From positions 1,178,001-1,242,000 of the forward strand of contig CP102405.1 in the NCBI GenBank assembly GCA_024628785.1: a stretch of DNA of 64,000 nt, given 5' to 3'. This document shows positions 53,675-62,912 of this stretch, in pieces; positions within the stretch are counted from its first letter, which is position 1, and each line of letters begins with the position of its first letter. The DNA is from Fusobacteria bacterium ZRK30. GTDB taxonomy: Bacteria > Fusobacteriota > Fusobacteriia > Fusobacteriales > Fusobacteriaceae. The position numbers and the translations under genes are program-made. Under the pieces are notes generated by a model. The model did no database searches and had not been told where the DNA came from. It saw only the letters and a program-made list of their open reading frames with translations.

Positions 53675-54355
53675 ATGAAATTTGGTAAAAATATGATTGT
53701 AGAGATAGTGAATATAGAAAATGGAGTAAAATTAATAGTAGGAGGAGTAAAGAGTGGAATATCCATCACTCCTACAGATTTTGGAATGGATCTTCACAGG
53801 AGAAAGATGGAGGGGGTCACTGTTGATCCCAGGGAAGAGATCGATGTATTACAGGGAATAAAGGATGAGGTTACTACAGGAGAGAATATTATTTTTGAAT
53901 ATCTATATGGAGATGAGTTGTCAGCTGTGGTTTTAGCCGGAACCATAGCAAAGAAACATATACCGTATGAATTAAACGCATTAGCTGTAGAAATAGGTGG
54001 GATAAATACAGCAGAACAAAATAAGGATTATATAACCATTGCTATCCAAAAAATGTTAGGGACAAATGATTCAATAGGAGGAGTAGTAGAGTGTGTTCTA
54101 CCTTATAATTTGGATCTTAATCCTATTAAAGGTGAGTTTTCGTGGGTTATCCACAGCCTTATGGAGGAGGTTAGTGCTATTGAATTCGGGAATGGTGTAA
54201 AGGACAGCCGGTCAAGTGCAAAGGATTATGAACTGAGTAAAAATAAGATACAGGTAACTTTTGGACCTCACATGAAAAATATGAATAAAATACCATGTTT
54301 AGCAGGTGTAAGAGATGTAATAATAGATTCAGTTTTAGCAGTAGTTCTATTATAG
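53675..54355 (+). CDS. Compact chorismate-synthase-like protein lacking the active site
   Basis: A 226-residue protein that aligns (by eye) with chorismate synthase AroC (about 360-390 aa) along its whole length but with in-frame losses. Matching parts: MKFGKNM start, DLHRRKMEG (AroC DLxRRRPG), DVLQGIKDEVTTGENI (EILSGVFEGxTTGTPI), AGTIAKKHI (AGAIAKKxL), NDSIGGVVECVLP (GDSIGGxVE), VSAIEFGNGV (VKGVEFGxGF) and the end IPCLAGVRDVIIDSVLAVVL (DPCxxxRAVPxxEAMxAxVL). Missing: the GESHG histidine motif (here NIENG), the RPGHAD region with the second catalytic His, the GGGRSSARET FMN region, and the GGISNG/KPTPT segment. Catalysis as chorismate synthase is therefore unlikely. GGAGG precedes the ATG. 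Role unknown. Confidence 0.65.
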   Translation: MKFGKNMIVEIVNIENGVKLIVGGVKSGISITPTDFGMDLHRRKMEGVTVDPREEIDVLQGIKDEVTTGENIIFEYLYGDELSAVVLAGTIAKKHIPYELNALAVEIGGINTAEQNKDYITIAIQKMLGTNDSIGGVVECVLPYNLDLNPIKGEFSWVIHSLMEEVSAIEFGNGVKDSRSSAKDYELSKNKIQVTFGPHMKNMNKIPCLAGVRDVIIDSVLAVVLL

Positions 54356-54515
54356 AATAAAAAATTCAAAAACAGGTCAACCTATAAGAAAAATGAAAAA
54401 CAAGTATATATATAATAAATGTTTATCATTAAATAAGGTGGAAAATTAAAACGGCAAAATTGTTGCAATGTGTTTTTTTAGCAAACAAATTGAAATATAT
54501 GTGGTCAAACAACTG

Positions 54516-54537
54516 TTGTATTAGAATTGTATTAGAA
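54516..54537 (+). repeat. Tandem 11-bp direct repeat
   Basis: TTGTATTAGAA occurs twice head to tail, inside the 350-base gap before glmS. Two adjacent copies one helical turn apart suggest a protein-binding site. Apart from this, the terminator and the promoter listed below, the gap is plain A/T-rich sequence. Confidence 0.5.
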
Positions 54538-54552
54538 AATTTAATTTTAATC

Positions 54553-54604
54553 AAATACCAACCATATACTAAGTGAATAATTAGTATATATTGGTATTTT
54601 TTTT
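54553..54604 (+). terminator. Terminator in the gap before glmS
   Basis: AAATACCAA and ATATACTAA on the left pair with TTAGTATAT and TTGGTATTT on the right, with a loop of about 8 nt and ten T. It ends either the AroC-like mRNA (200 bases after its stop codon) or a short leader RNA. Confidence 0.8.
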
Positions 54605-54621
54605 TTGAATGTTTTCACATA

Positions 54622-54650
54622 TTGTATTTTTTTTTGAAATTGATTAGAAT
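54622..54650 (+). promoter_or_regulatory. Promoter of the glutamate mutase operon
   Basis: TTGTAT, 17-bp spacer, TAGAAT; start expected about 50 bases before glmS. The leader is too short for a cobalamin riboswitch. Confidence 0.6.
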
Positions 54651-54705
54651 GGTTTCATAAAGAAGTAAATTAAATAAAACTAAAAACAATTTTTGGAGGT
54701 CAAAA

Positions 54706-55125
54706 ATGAAAAATGGAAAGACTATAGTAATCGGAGTAATTGGATCGGACTGTCATGCAGTTGGAAATAAGATCATTGACCATGTATTAACACAACAAGG
54801 GTTTAATGTAATCAATGTAGGAGTTATTTCACCACAAGAAGATTTCATAAACGCAGCAGTAGAAACTGATGCAGATGCAATCATCATCTCTTCATTATAT
54901 GGCCATGGAGAATTAGATTGTCAAGGATTTAAAGAAAAATGTAATGAAGCTGGATTACAAGATGTTAAATTATATGTTGGTGGAAACATCGTAGTAGGAA
55001 AGCAAGTTTGGGAAGATGTAAACAAAAGATTCTTAGACATGGGATTCGACAGAGTATACAAACCAGGAACACCTATTGAAGTTACAGCTGAAGATATCAA
55101 AAAAGATTTAGGAATGATTAAATAG
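54706..55125 (+). CDS. glmS: Glutamate mutase, small (cobalamin-binding) subunit
   Basis: Binds adenosylcobalamin for the rearrangement of L-glutamate to (2S,3S)-3-methylaspartate. 139 residues. The B12 motif Asp15-x-His17-x-x-Gly20 ([10 protein letters not shown]) supplies the cobalt ligand His17; [10 protein letters not shown] and GGNIVVGKQ complete the Rossmann-like B12 fold. TTGGAGG precedes the ATG. First gene of glmS-glmL-glmE. Codon use is that of a highly expressed gene. Confidence 0.95.
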   Translation: MKNGKTIVIGVIGSDCHAVGNKIIDHVLTQQGFNVINVGVISPQEDFINAAVETDADAIIISSLYGHGELDCQGFKEKCNEAGLQDVKLYVGGNIVVGKQVWEDVNKRFLDMGFDRVYKPGTPIEVTAEDIKKDLGMIK

Positions 55126-55170
55126 TAAAATAAGAAAAATGATGCACTATAAAAATTAGGAGTGGTAGAA

Positions 55171-56583
55171 ATGAATGCCTACTTATTGATTGACTTTGGA
55201 AGTACCTATACTAAATTAACAGCCGTTGATGTAGAGACTGAAGAGATATTGGCTACTGCTAAAGACATAACTACAATTGAAGATGACATAATGATCGGCT
55301 TTGAAAAAGCATATCAAAAACTTAGATTATGTATAGAGGAAAAGAATATAACATTTGAGGATATTAATTTTATAAAAAAAATAGCTTGTTCTTCGGCTGC
55401 CGGTGGATTGAAGATGTATGCAATAGGTCTTGTACCTGAGCTTACAGCAGATGCTGCTAAAAAAGCTGCCCTAGGTGCAGGAGCTAGAGTTATGAAAACT
55501 TATTCTTATGAATTAAATCATAGTGAAATTAAAGAGATAAAAAATTCAGATGCCGATATATTATTGTTAGCAGGCGGAACAGATGGCGGAAATAAAAAAT
55601 GTATCATACACAATGCTAAATTAATAGCAGAAGTAAAGATAAAGATACCTGTATTATTAGCTGGAAATAAGAGTGCTAACGACGAAATTATAGAGATATT
55701 TGATGATGCAAATATAGATTATATAGTAACAGAAAATGTTATGCCAAAATTAAATAAGATAAATGAAAAACCAACAAGGGAAGCTATAAGAAAGATATTT
55801 ATGACAAGGATAGTAGAAGCTAAAGGGATGAAAAATGCCGAAGAATTTATATCTGGAATACTTATGCCTACCCCAGCAGCTGTATTAAAAGCTGCAGAAG
55901 TACTTGCTCTTGGTAGTGATGATGAAGAAGGGTTAGGAAACTTAATGGTTGTAGATATCGGTGGTGCTACAACAGATATCCATTCATTGGCAGAGGGGGA
56001 CCCTAGTAATGCAGGTGTAATCCCAAAAGGGCTGGAAGAGCCTTTTGCTAAAAGAACTGTAGAAGGAGATCTCGGTATGAGATACTCTGCACTATCACTA
56101 TTAGAAGCAGCAGGAACAAAGAAAATAAGAAAATATCTGCATGATGATCATAAAGAAATTGATGTAAAAGCTCACTGTAACCACAGACATGAAAATATTA
56201 TGATGGTTCCACAAACACCGGAAGAAATATTTTTCGATGAAGGGATGGCAGGAGCAGGAACTGAAATTGCAATGATAAGACACTGTGGATGGTTAGAAAG
56301 TGTATTTACTCCAATGGGAGTAATGTACTACCAACATGGAAAAGACCTTTTAGATGTCAAATATGTAATTGGAACAGGTGGAGTATTGGTTCATAGTGAA
56401 AACCCTAGAAACATATTGAGAGCAGGGGAGTTTAATAAAGAGCAGCCTATACACCTACTACCTAGATCACCAAATTATTTAATTGACAGCACATATATAT
56501 TGTCTGCTATGGGACTCCTTGCAGGAGAAAAACCGGATATGGCAGTAAGAATAATGAAAAAATATCTTGAGAGAGTTAATTAG
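55171..56583 (+). CDS. glmL: GlmL/MutL, glutamate mutase-associated actin-fold ATPase
   Basis: 470-residue protein of the ASKHA/MutL family found between the two mutase subunits; thought to reactivate or assemble the B12 enzyme, not proven. Actin-fold phosphate loops are seen: [16 protein letters not shown] at the N-terminus and [13 protein letters not shown] near residue 265, as well as [11 protein letters not shown]. Start is the ATG after AGGAGTGG; an in-frame GTG three codons upstream is within the ribosome site. Thirteen bases before glmE. Confidence 0.93.
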   Translation: MNAYLLIDFGSTYTKLTAVDVETEEILATAKDITTIEDDIMIGFEKAYQKLRLCIEEKNITFEDINFIKKIACSSAAGGLKMYAIGLVPELTADAAKKAALGAGARVMKTYSYELNHSEIKEIKNSDADILLLAGGTDGGNKKCIIHNAKLIAEVKIKIPVLLAGNKSANDEIIEIFDDANIDYIVTENVMPKLNKINEKPTREAIRKIFMTRIVEAKGMKNAEEFISGILMPTPAAVLKAAEVLALGSDDEEGLGNLMVVDIGGATTDIHSLAEGDPSNAGVIPKGLEEPFAKRTVEGDLGMRYSALSLLEAAGTKKIRKYLHDDHKEIDVKAHCNHRHENIMMVPQTPEEIFFDEGMAGAGTEIAMIRHCGWLESVFTPMGVMYYQHGKDLLDVKYVIGTGGVLVHSENPRNILRAGEFNKEQPIHLLPRSPNYLIDSTYILSAMGLLAGEKPDMAVRIMKKYLERVN

Positions 56584-56596
56584 GAGGATAATATTA

Positions 56597-58054
56597 ATGA
56601 ATATTAAAAATAAAAAGTGGACAGAGGAAGAATTTTTTAAAGTAAGAGAGGAAGTTTTAAAGCAATGGCCTACAGGTGAAGAGGTAGACCTAGCTGAAGG
56701 TGTTCAATACTTAAAGGAATTACCTGATCATAAAAACTTCGCTAAAAAGTTATGGACAGCTAAGCAAGAGGGAAAAACATTAGCACAGCCAAGAGCCGGA
56801 GTAGCATTATTAAATGAACATATAGAATTATTAAACTTCCTATCTAAAGAAGGTGGAGCAGATTTATTACCATCAACTATAGATTCATACACTAGATTAA
56901 ACAGATATGAAGAGTGTGAAAGAGGAATTAAAGAGTCAGAAAAAGCAGGAAGATCATTATTAAATGGTTTCCCAGGTGTAAACTATGGAGTGAAAGGTTG
57001 TAAAAGAGTATTAGAATCAGTTGACAAGCCTTTACAAGTAAGACACGGAACTCCTGATGCAAGATTATTAGCTGAGATCACAATGTCTTCTGGATGGACT
57101 TCATATGAAGGTGGAGGAATTTCTTATAACTTACCATATGCTAAATCAGTATCTATGGAAAGAACAATAAGAGACTGGCAATATATAGATAGATTAGTAG
57201 GATGGTATGAAGAGCAAGGAGTTTCTATCAATAGAGAACCTTACGGACCATTAACAGGAACATTAGTTCCAGTATCAATCTCAAATGCAGTACAGTTAAT
57301 AGAGTGTTTATTAGCAGCAGAACAAGGTGTTAAGAGTATCACTTTAGGATACGGGCAATGTGGAAACTTAGTTCAAGACGTAGCAGCTATCAGAACATTA
57401 CAAGAGTTAGCTGAAGAATACTGTGAAAAATTAGGATATGAAAATATGCAATTAACTACAGTTTTCCATCAATGGATGGGTGGATTCCCAGAAGATGAAT
57501 CTAAAGCTTATGGTGTAATCTCAAACGGTGCATGTGCAGCTAGATTATCTGGAGCGACAAAAGTAATCGTAAAGACTACTCATGAAGCTATTGGAATCCC
57601 TACAAAGGAAGCTAATGCCAACGCTATAAAAGCAACTAAGATGGTATTAAACTTATTAGATGGTCAAACATTACCTGATTCTGAAGAATTAGATAAAGAG
57701 ATCAAGCAAGTAAAAGCAGAGATCAAGTGTATCATGGATAAGGTATATGACCTTGGAAATGGAGACTTAGCTCTTGGTACAATCGAAGCAGTTAAACAAG
57801 GTGTAATTGATATTCCATTCGCACCAGCTAAGATAAACTTAGGAAAGATGTTACCAGCTAGAGATAATCAAGGTAGAATTAGATATTTAGAGTGTGGAAA
57901 TATTCCATTCACAGATGAGATCAAAGCGTTCAATAAAGCTGAATTACAAAAAAGAGCAGATTTCGAAGGAAGAGAGATTGGATTCCAAATGACAGTAGAT
58001 GACATATTTGCAGTAGGAAAAGGAAACTTAATCGGAAGACCGGAAAAAAACTAA
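56597..58054 (+). CDS. glmE: Glutamate mutase, large (catalytic) subunit
   Basis: TIM-barrel subunit that binds glutamate and, with GlmS, carries out the radical carbon-skeleton rearrangement. 485 residues (family about 483). Characteristic segments: [66 protein letters not shown] and [20 protein letters not shown] precedes the ATG; an in-frame ATG ten codons earlier lies in glmL and was rejected. Last of the three mutase genes. Confidence 0.96.
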   Translation: MNIKNKKWTEEEFFKVREEVLKQWPTGEEVDLAEGVQYLKELPDHKNFAKKLWTAKQEGKTLAQPRAGVALLNEHIELLNFLSKEGGADLLPSTIDSYTRLNRYEECERGIKESEKAGRSLLNGFPGVNYGVKGCKRVLESVDKPLQVRHGTPDARLLAEITMSSGWTSYEGGGISYNLPYAKSVSMERTIRDWQYIDRLVGWYEEQGVSINREPYGPLTGTLVPVSISNAVQLIECLLAAEQGVKSITLGYGQCGNLVQDVAAIRTLQELAEEYCEKLGYENMQLTTVFHQWMGGFPEDESKAYGVISNGACAARLSGATKVIVKTTHEAIGIPTKEANANAIKATKMVLNLLDGQTLPDSEELDKEIKQVKAEIKCIMDKVYDLGNGDLALGTIEAVKQGVIDIPFAPAKINLGKMLPARDNQGRIRYLECGNIPFTDEIKAFNKAELQKRADFEGREIGFQMTVDDIFAVGKGNLIGRPEKN

Positions 58055-58094
58055 TAAAAGACCAAATAATAAATAGATAACAAAATTTTTAATG

Positions 58095-58122
58095 AAAAGG
58101 TAGATTTATAGTCTGCCTTTTC
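58095..58122 (+). terminator. Hairpin between glmE and gltS
   Basis: AAAAGGTAGA / TCTGCCTTTT stem (one G-T pair) with a 7-nt loop and a short T run; probably a partial terminator that lowers expression of the downstream genes. Confidence 0.5.
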
Positions 58123-58186
58123 TTGAAAAAAAGGGGAGAGTGAAAGTCACAAAAATACACATACATAGAATTAAAAGGGGGAAAAA

Positions 58187-59383
58187 ATGCAAGTATTTCA
58201 AATGGACAATATAGCGACATTATTTATGGCCGTTATAGTATTATTAGTAGGTAGATTTGTAAGGAGTAAAGTTGGGGTATTGAGAAGATTCTTTATACCG
58301 GTACCAGTTATTGGGGGAGTTATTTTTGCAATACTAACTCTAATTGGTCACTATACGAATACCTTCGAATTTAGCTTTGACGGCACATTAAAAAGCTTAT
58401 TTATGATAGCGTTCTTTACAACTATTGGATTCATGGCTAGTTTTAAACTGTTAGCTAAGGGTGGAGTACAAGTTGTAATATTCTTAGTAGCAGCGACAAC
58501 TTTAGTAATTCTTCAAGATATAGTTGGGATATCACTGGCTAAGGTCTTTGGATTACCGCCATTATTTGGTTTAGCAGCAGGATCGATACCGCTTACAGGT
58601 GGACATGGAACTTCAGGTGCGTTCGGACCGTTATTAGAACAGGCAGGAGCAGCAGGAGCTACAGCAGTTGCAATAGCATCGGCTACCTATGGTTTAGTTG
58701 CAGGATGTCTAATTGGTGGACCAATTGGAAAAAGACTTATGACTAAGTTTAACTTGAAACCAAATGAGGAATTATTAAAGGAAGAACATGCTGACATAAC
58801 AGATGAAGATCAATCAGTAGATGTTACAGAACATACATTCTTCAATGCAGCTACAGTTATTATTATTTCAATGGGAATAGGATCAGTATTAGTAGGATGG
58901 TTAAAGACAGTAGGAATTACTTTACCTATCTATATCGGTCCAATGTTAGTAGCAGCAGTTATCAGAAACATATCAGATTCAATGAAGAAAGAATTAAATC
59001 ATAAAGAGATCACTATTATTGGAAATACTTCATTATCATTATTCCTGGCTATGGCACTTATGTCTATGAGATTATGGGATTTAGCGGCTTTAGCAGTACC
59101 ATTAGTAACTATATTATTAGTACAAACTGTATTAATGGGAGCATTTGCATACTTTATTACATTTAATGTAATGGGTAGAGATTATGACGCAGCAGTAATG
59201 GCTTGTGGTCATTGTGGATTTGGAATGGGTGCTACACCAAATGCAATAGCAAACATGGAATCATTTACAGCAGCAAACTATCCATCATTTAAAGCGTTCT
59301 TCGTAATACCATTAGTAGGGGCATTATTTATTGACTTTGCCAATGCATCGATAATCACTTTCTTCATGAATATGTTTGGATAA
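58187..59383 (+). CDS. gltS: Sodium/glutamate symporter
   Basis: Na+-coupled glutamate importer of the GltS (ESS) family, 398 residues with about ten hydrophobic segments in two halves. The re-entrant loop motifs with GGHG are seen: IPLTGGHGTSGAFGP in the first half and ACGHCGFGMGATPNAIANM in the second. AAAGGGGGAAAAA precedes the ATG. Between the mutase genes and methylaspartate ammonia-lyase, it supplies the fermentation substrate. Confidence 0.94.
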   Translation: MQVFQMDNIATLFMAVIVLLVGRFVRSKVGVLRRFFIPVPVIGGVIFAILTLIGHYTNTFEFSFDGTLKSLFMIAFFTTIGFMASFKLLAKGGVQVVIFLVAATTLVILQDIVGISLAKVFGLPPLFGLAAGSIPLTGGHGTSGAFGPLLEQAGAAGATAVAIASATYGLVAGCLIGGPIGKRLMTKFNLKPNEELLKEEHADITDEDQSVDVTEHTFFNAATVIIISMGIGSVLVGWLKTVGITLPIYIGPMLVAAVIRNISDSMKKELNHKEITIIGNTSLSLFLAMALMSMRLWDLAALAVPLVTILLVQTVLMGAFAYFITFNVMGRDYDAAVMACGHCGFGMGATPNAIANMESFTAANYPSFKAFFVIPLVGALFIDFANASIITFFMNMFG

Positions 59384-59409
59384 ACCTATTAAAATTTTAT
59401 TAAAAATAG

Positions 59410-59436
59410 TATAATTTTTATACAATAAAAATTATA
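59410..59436. repeat. A/T-only inverted repeat before the second murI
   Basis: Perfect 12-bp inverted repeat TATAATTTTTAT / ATAAAAATTATA around ACA. The left arm contains a TATAAT, so it may be a promoter with an overlapping operator. Confidence 0.4.
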
Positions 59437-59455
59437 ATATTAGGAGATAGGATTT

Positions 59456-60250
59456 ATGATAGATAAAAGAGCAATAGGGATATTTGATTCTGGGGTAGGA
59501 GGACTGACTGTTTTAAAAGAGATAGAAAAAAACTTACCCCATGAAGATTTAATATATTTTGGAGATAATTTAAGAGCTCCTTATGGATCGAGAGATCCTG
59601 AAGAAATCTCAAAATTTTGTCTCAACATAGGTAAATTTTTAGAAAGTCTGGATATCAAACTTTTGGTAATAGCCTGTAATACAGCTACAGTAGTGTGTCT
59701 AAAGGAATTACAGGAAAAGATATCGGTTCCTACAATAGGAGTAATAGCCTATGGGACAAGAGAGGCACTGGAATTAACCAAAACAAATAAAATAGGTATT
59801 CTCTCTACACCGCTTACGGCAGAAGTAGATGCTTATAAAAATGAAGCCCAAAGGATAAACGATGAGGTAGAGGTCTATCAGATCGGGTGTGAACCACTCG
59901 TTCCAATGATCGAATCCGGATGGGAAGATACAAAAGAAAATCAAGCATTAATAAGATCCTATGTGGATCTCTTGCCCACGGAAATAGATGTTGTGGTATT
60001 TGGATGTACCCACTATCCTATTATAGAGGAATACTTTATAAGGGAACTAAAGGGGAAAAAGATTGTAGATCCAGCCAAAGAAACAGCATTAGAGGTAGAG
60101 GAACTCCTAAAAAAGCTAAAACTCTTAAATAAAAGAGATTCAAAAGGGAAAGTTTCTTTTTACACCTCGGGCAACATCAATAAATTTAAAAAGATAGCAG
60201 AAAAAATATTGGGGCGGCCCATAGAAAAAATCAAACAGGCATTAAATTAA
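59456..60250 (+). CDS. murI: Glutamate racemase (copy 2), in the glutamate fermentation cluster
   Basis: 264 residues with all racemase motifs: FDSGVGGLTVLKEI, ACNTATVVC and FGCTHYPII, both cysteines intact. It differs clearly from copy 1 at 30097 (about half of the residues by eye). It lies between gltS and methylaspartate ammonia-lyase, 31 bases before the latter. A catabolic role, turning D-glutamate (for instance from peptidoglycan) into L-glutamate for the mutase, is inferred from position. TAGGAGATAGG precedes the ATG. Confidence 0.92.
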   Translation: MIDKRAIGIFDSGVGGLTVLKEIEKNLPHEDLIYFGDNLRAPYGSRDPEEISKFCLNIGKFLESLDIKLLVIACNTATVVCLKELQEKISVPTIGVIAYGTREALELTKTNKIGILSTPLTAEVDAYKNEAQRINDEVEVYQIGCEPLVPMIESGWEDTKENQALIRSYVDLLPTEIDVVVFGCTHYPIIEEYFIRELKGKKIVDPAKETALEVEELLKKLKLLNKRDSKGKVSFYTSGNINKFKKIAEKILGRPIEKIKQALN

Positions 60251-60280
60251 ATTAATCGAATATAAAAGGAGATGTATCAC

Positions 60281-61522
60281 ATGAAAATTATTGATATCAT
60301 TTGTTCAGCAGGAAAGACAGGATTTTATTTTGACGACCAAAGAGCTATAAAAGCAGGAGCAGGTCACGATGGGTTTGATTACGTAGGACAACCAGTTACA
60401 GACGGATTTTCAAGAATCAGACAAGCAGGAGAATCTATCTCTGTAATGTTTATCTTAGAAGACGGACAAGTAGCTCATGGAGATTGTGCAGCAGTACAAT
60501 ATTCTGGTGCAGGTGGAAGAGATCCTTTATTCTTAGCATCTGACTTTATCCCAGTTATCAAAAACGAAATCGCTCCAAAATTAATTGGAAGAGATGTAAA
60601 TGAATTCAGACCATTAGCTGAAGAGATAGATACAATGGAATTAAATGGAAAAAGATTACATACAGCTATCAGATATGGATTAACTCAAGCTATCTTAGAT
60701 TCAGCTGCTAAAGCAAACAAGATAACTATGGCAGAAGTAGTAAAGAATGAATATACAACTGACGTAGCAATCAAAAGATTACCATTATTCACTCAATCTG
60801 GAGACGACAGAAAGAACAATGCAGACAAGATGATCATCAAAGGTGCAGACATCATGCCACATGCATTAATCAACCATGTTGAAACTAAATTAGGTAAAGA
60901 CGGGTCTATCTTAAAAGATTACGTAAAATGGTTAAGCGACAGAGTATTAAAATTAAGAGAATCTGAAGATTATATGCCTATATTCCACATCGATGTATAT
61001 GGAACTATCGGAGTAGCATTTAATCAAGATATCCAAAAGCAAGCTGACTACTTAGCTACATTAGAAGAAGCAGCAAAGCCATTCCACTTAAGAATCGAAG
61101 GTCCTATGGACGTTGAAGAAAGAGAAGCACAAGTTGAAGCGTTATCAGCTCTAACTGCTGAATTAGACAAAAGAGGAATCAACGTAGAATTAGTTGCTGA
61201 CGAATGGTGTAACACATTAGAGGATATTAAATTATTCGCTGATAAAAAAGCAGGACATGTAGTACAAATTAAAACTCCAGACTTAGGAGGAGTAAACAAT
61301 ATAGCAGAGGCAGTTTTATACTGTAATGAAAAAGGAATCGGATCTTATGTTGGTGGAACTTGTAACGAAACTAACAGATCAGCTGAAGTAACTACAAATA
61401 TAGCAATGGCTTGTGGAGCATTACAAGTATTAGCTAAACCAGGAATGGGTGTAGACGAAGGTATCATGATCGTAGGAAACGAGATGAACAGAGTAGAAGC
61501 ATTAGTTAATAGCAGAAAATAA
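60281..61522 (+). CDS. mal: Methylaspartate ammonia-lyase
   Basis: Removes ammonia from (2S,3S)-3-methylaspartate to give mesaconate; enolase-superfamily fold. 413 residues from the ATG after AAAGGAGATG, the same length as the Clostridium tetanomorphum enzyme. The catalytic pair of that enzyme is found at identical numbers: His194 in DIMPHALINH and Lys331 in VVQIKTPDLGG. Metal-ligand acids are in HIDVYG, RIEGPMD and LVADEW. Codon use indicates high expression. Followed by a terminator. Confidence 0.96.
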   Translation: MKIIDIICSAGKTGFYFDDQRAIKAGAGHDGFDYVGQPVTDGFSRIRQAGESISVMFILEDGQVAHGDCAAVQYSGAGGRDPLFLASDFIPVIKNEIAPKLIGRDVNEFRPLAEEIDTMELNGKRLHTAIRYGLTQAILDSAAKANKITMAEVVKNEYTTDVAIKRLPLFTQSGDDRKNNADKMIIKGADIMPHALINHVETKLGKDGSILKDYVKWLSDRVLKLRESEDYMPIFHIDVYGTIGVAFNQDIQKQADYLATLEEAAKPFHLRIEGPMDVEEREAQVEALSALTAELDKRGINVELVADEWCNTLEDIKLFADKKAGHVVQIKTPDLGGVNNIAEAVLYCNEKGIGSYVGGTCNETNRSAEVTTNIAMACGALQVLAKPGMGVDEGIMIVGNEMNRVEALVNSRK

Positions 61523-61539
61523 TTAAAAGTTTTAAGATT

Positions 61540-61566
61540 AAAGGTAGTTTTTAAAACTACCTTTTT
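61540..61566 (+). terminator. Terminator after mal
   Basis: AAAGGTAGTTTT / AAAACTACCTTT with a single-base centre, then T run. Confidence 0.85.
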
Positions 61567-61616
61567 CTTAGTTTTTAATAGATGGAGTAAATTACAATTG
61601 GATATGAAAATAAAAC

Positions 61617-61644
61617 TTGAAATCCCATTTCTTGGTGATAAAAT
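61617..61644 (+). promoter_or_regulatory. Promoter of citDEF
   Basis: TTGAAA, 16-bp spacer, TAAAAT, about 30 bases before citD. Confidence 0.5.
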
Positions 61645-61674
61645 TTCAGGTATTAAAATATAGAGGTGAAAATA

Positions 61675-61941
61675 ATGAAAATATTAAAACCAGCTAAGGC
61701 AGGGACATTAGAATCAAATGATATCTCAATAATGTTGATGCCAGGGACTAATGGTATAGAGATAGAGTTAGAAAGTATTGTAGAAAAACAGTTTGGAACA
61801 GAGATAAGAACTTTAATAGAAAACAGTTTAAAGGAATTAGGAGTAGAAGATGCTACGATAAAGGCTATCGACAAGGGAGCTCTTGACTACACAATAAAGG
61901 CCAGAATTGAAACAGCAGTAACTAGGGCAGGTGAGATGTAA
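61675..61941 (+). CDS. citD: Citrate/citramalate lyase acyl carrier protein (gamma)
   Basis: Small carrier with a prosthetic group (phosphoribosyl-dephospho-CoA) attached to a Ser. 88 residues. LKPAKAGTLESNDISIMLMP is the family start and contains the modified Ser in GTLESND. Start is the ATG after GAGGTGAAAATA. Because the neighbours are glutamate mutase and methylaspartate ammonia-lyase, the complex is likely citramalate lyase rather than citrate lyase; the two are homologous and not separable by sequence here. It overlaps citE by one base. Confidence 0.92.
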   Translation: MKILKPAKAGTLESNDISIMLMPGTNGIEIELESIVEKQFGTEIRTLIENSLKELGVEDATIKAIDKGALDYTIKARIETAVTRAGEM

Positions 61942-62810
61942 TGTTAAGAAGAAGTATGCTATTTATGCCGGGAAATAACCCAGGGATGTTACAGACAGCT
62001 GAAGTTTTTGGATCGGATTCAGTTATATTGGATTTAGAGGATGCTGTATCATTAGGAGAAAAAGACGCAGCCAGGATCTTAATAAAGGGAGCACTGAAGA
62101 CTTTTAACTATGGAACTACAGAAGTAGTAATAAGAATAAATCCATTTTCAACTCCATATGCACTAGAAGATATAGATGTAATGGCTAGACTTAAGCCAAA
62201 CGCTATCTTACTGCCTAAGGCAACACCTGAAGATATGAAACTATTAGATGAGATGTTGACAAAGATAGAAAAGGAAGAGGGATTCGAGGAAGGGTCTATC
62301 AGAATTCATGCATTGGTTGAGACTACATATGGTGTAGAAACTGTCTATGAAACAATCCAAATGAGTAACAGAGTAGATTCAGTTTGTTTAGGTGGAGAGG
62401 ACCTGGCAGCTGATTTAGGAGTTGCAAGAACAAAAGATTCAGAAGAATTATTTTATGCTAGAACAAAGGTAGTAAATGCTTGTAAGGCATTAAAAATAGA
62501 TGCAATAGATACACCATTTACAGACACCAACGATGAAGCAGGTCTATTGGCTGATACAATTCATGCAAAAAAATTAGGATTTACAGGGAAATTATCTATA
62601 AATCCTAGACAAATAAATACAATACATAAAGTATATTCTCCTACAGCTGATGAAATTTCATGGGCTAACAGAGTGATGTATGCTAAGGATGAAGCAGAAA
62701 AAGAGGGATTAGGAGTATTTTCTTTAGATGGAAAGATGATAGATGCACCTATTATAAGTAGAGCTATGAACACATTGAATACAGCTAGGGTAATAGGATT
62801 AATAAAATAA
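61941..62810 (+). CDS. citE: Citrate/citramalate lyase beta subunit
   Basis: Lyase subunit that cleaves the (3S)-citramalyl or citryl thioester; 289 residues. MLRRSMLFMPGNNPGMLQ, DSVILDLEDAVSLGEKDAAR, VVIRINPF, LPKATP, ALVETTYGV and LSINPRQI are all conserved. Start codon overlaps the citD stop (TAATG). Followed, after 102 bases, by citF; in that gap ACTCTTCCT (62811-62819) can pair with AGGAAAGAGT (62884-62893) just before the citF ribosome site. Confidence 0.95.
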   Translation: MLRRSMLFMPGNNPGMLQTAEVFGSDSVILDLEDAVSLGEKDAARILIKGALKTFNYGTTEVVIRINPFSTPYALEDIDVMARLKPNAILLPKATPEDMKLLDEMLTKIEKEEGFEEGSIRIHALVETTYGVETVYETIQMSNRVDSVCLGGEDLAADLGVARTKDSEELFYARTKVVNACKALKIDAIDTPFTDTNDEAGLLADTIHAKKLGFTGKLSINPRQINTIHKVYSPTADEISWANRVMYAKDEAEKEGLGVFSLDGKMIDAPIISRAMNTLNTARVIGLIK

Positions 62811-62912
62811 ACTCTTCCTTTTTATAGGATTTTCATGATTATCTAATAAATTTTAATATTCGTTAATCGGAAAAGCGACAACGAGGAAAGAGTCTCAAAA
62901 GGAGAATTAAAT

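Noticed and set aside
53675..54355. AroC-like gene as a simple frameshifted aroC pseudogene
   Set aside because: The frame is uninterrupted, has GGAGG before the ATG, and the differences are in-frame loop losses; no remains of the missing parts are seen in other frames.
54361..54705. Cobalamin riboswitch before glmS
   Set aside because: No B12 box or the other conserved cores; the region is A/T-rich with one terminator.
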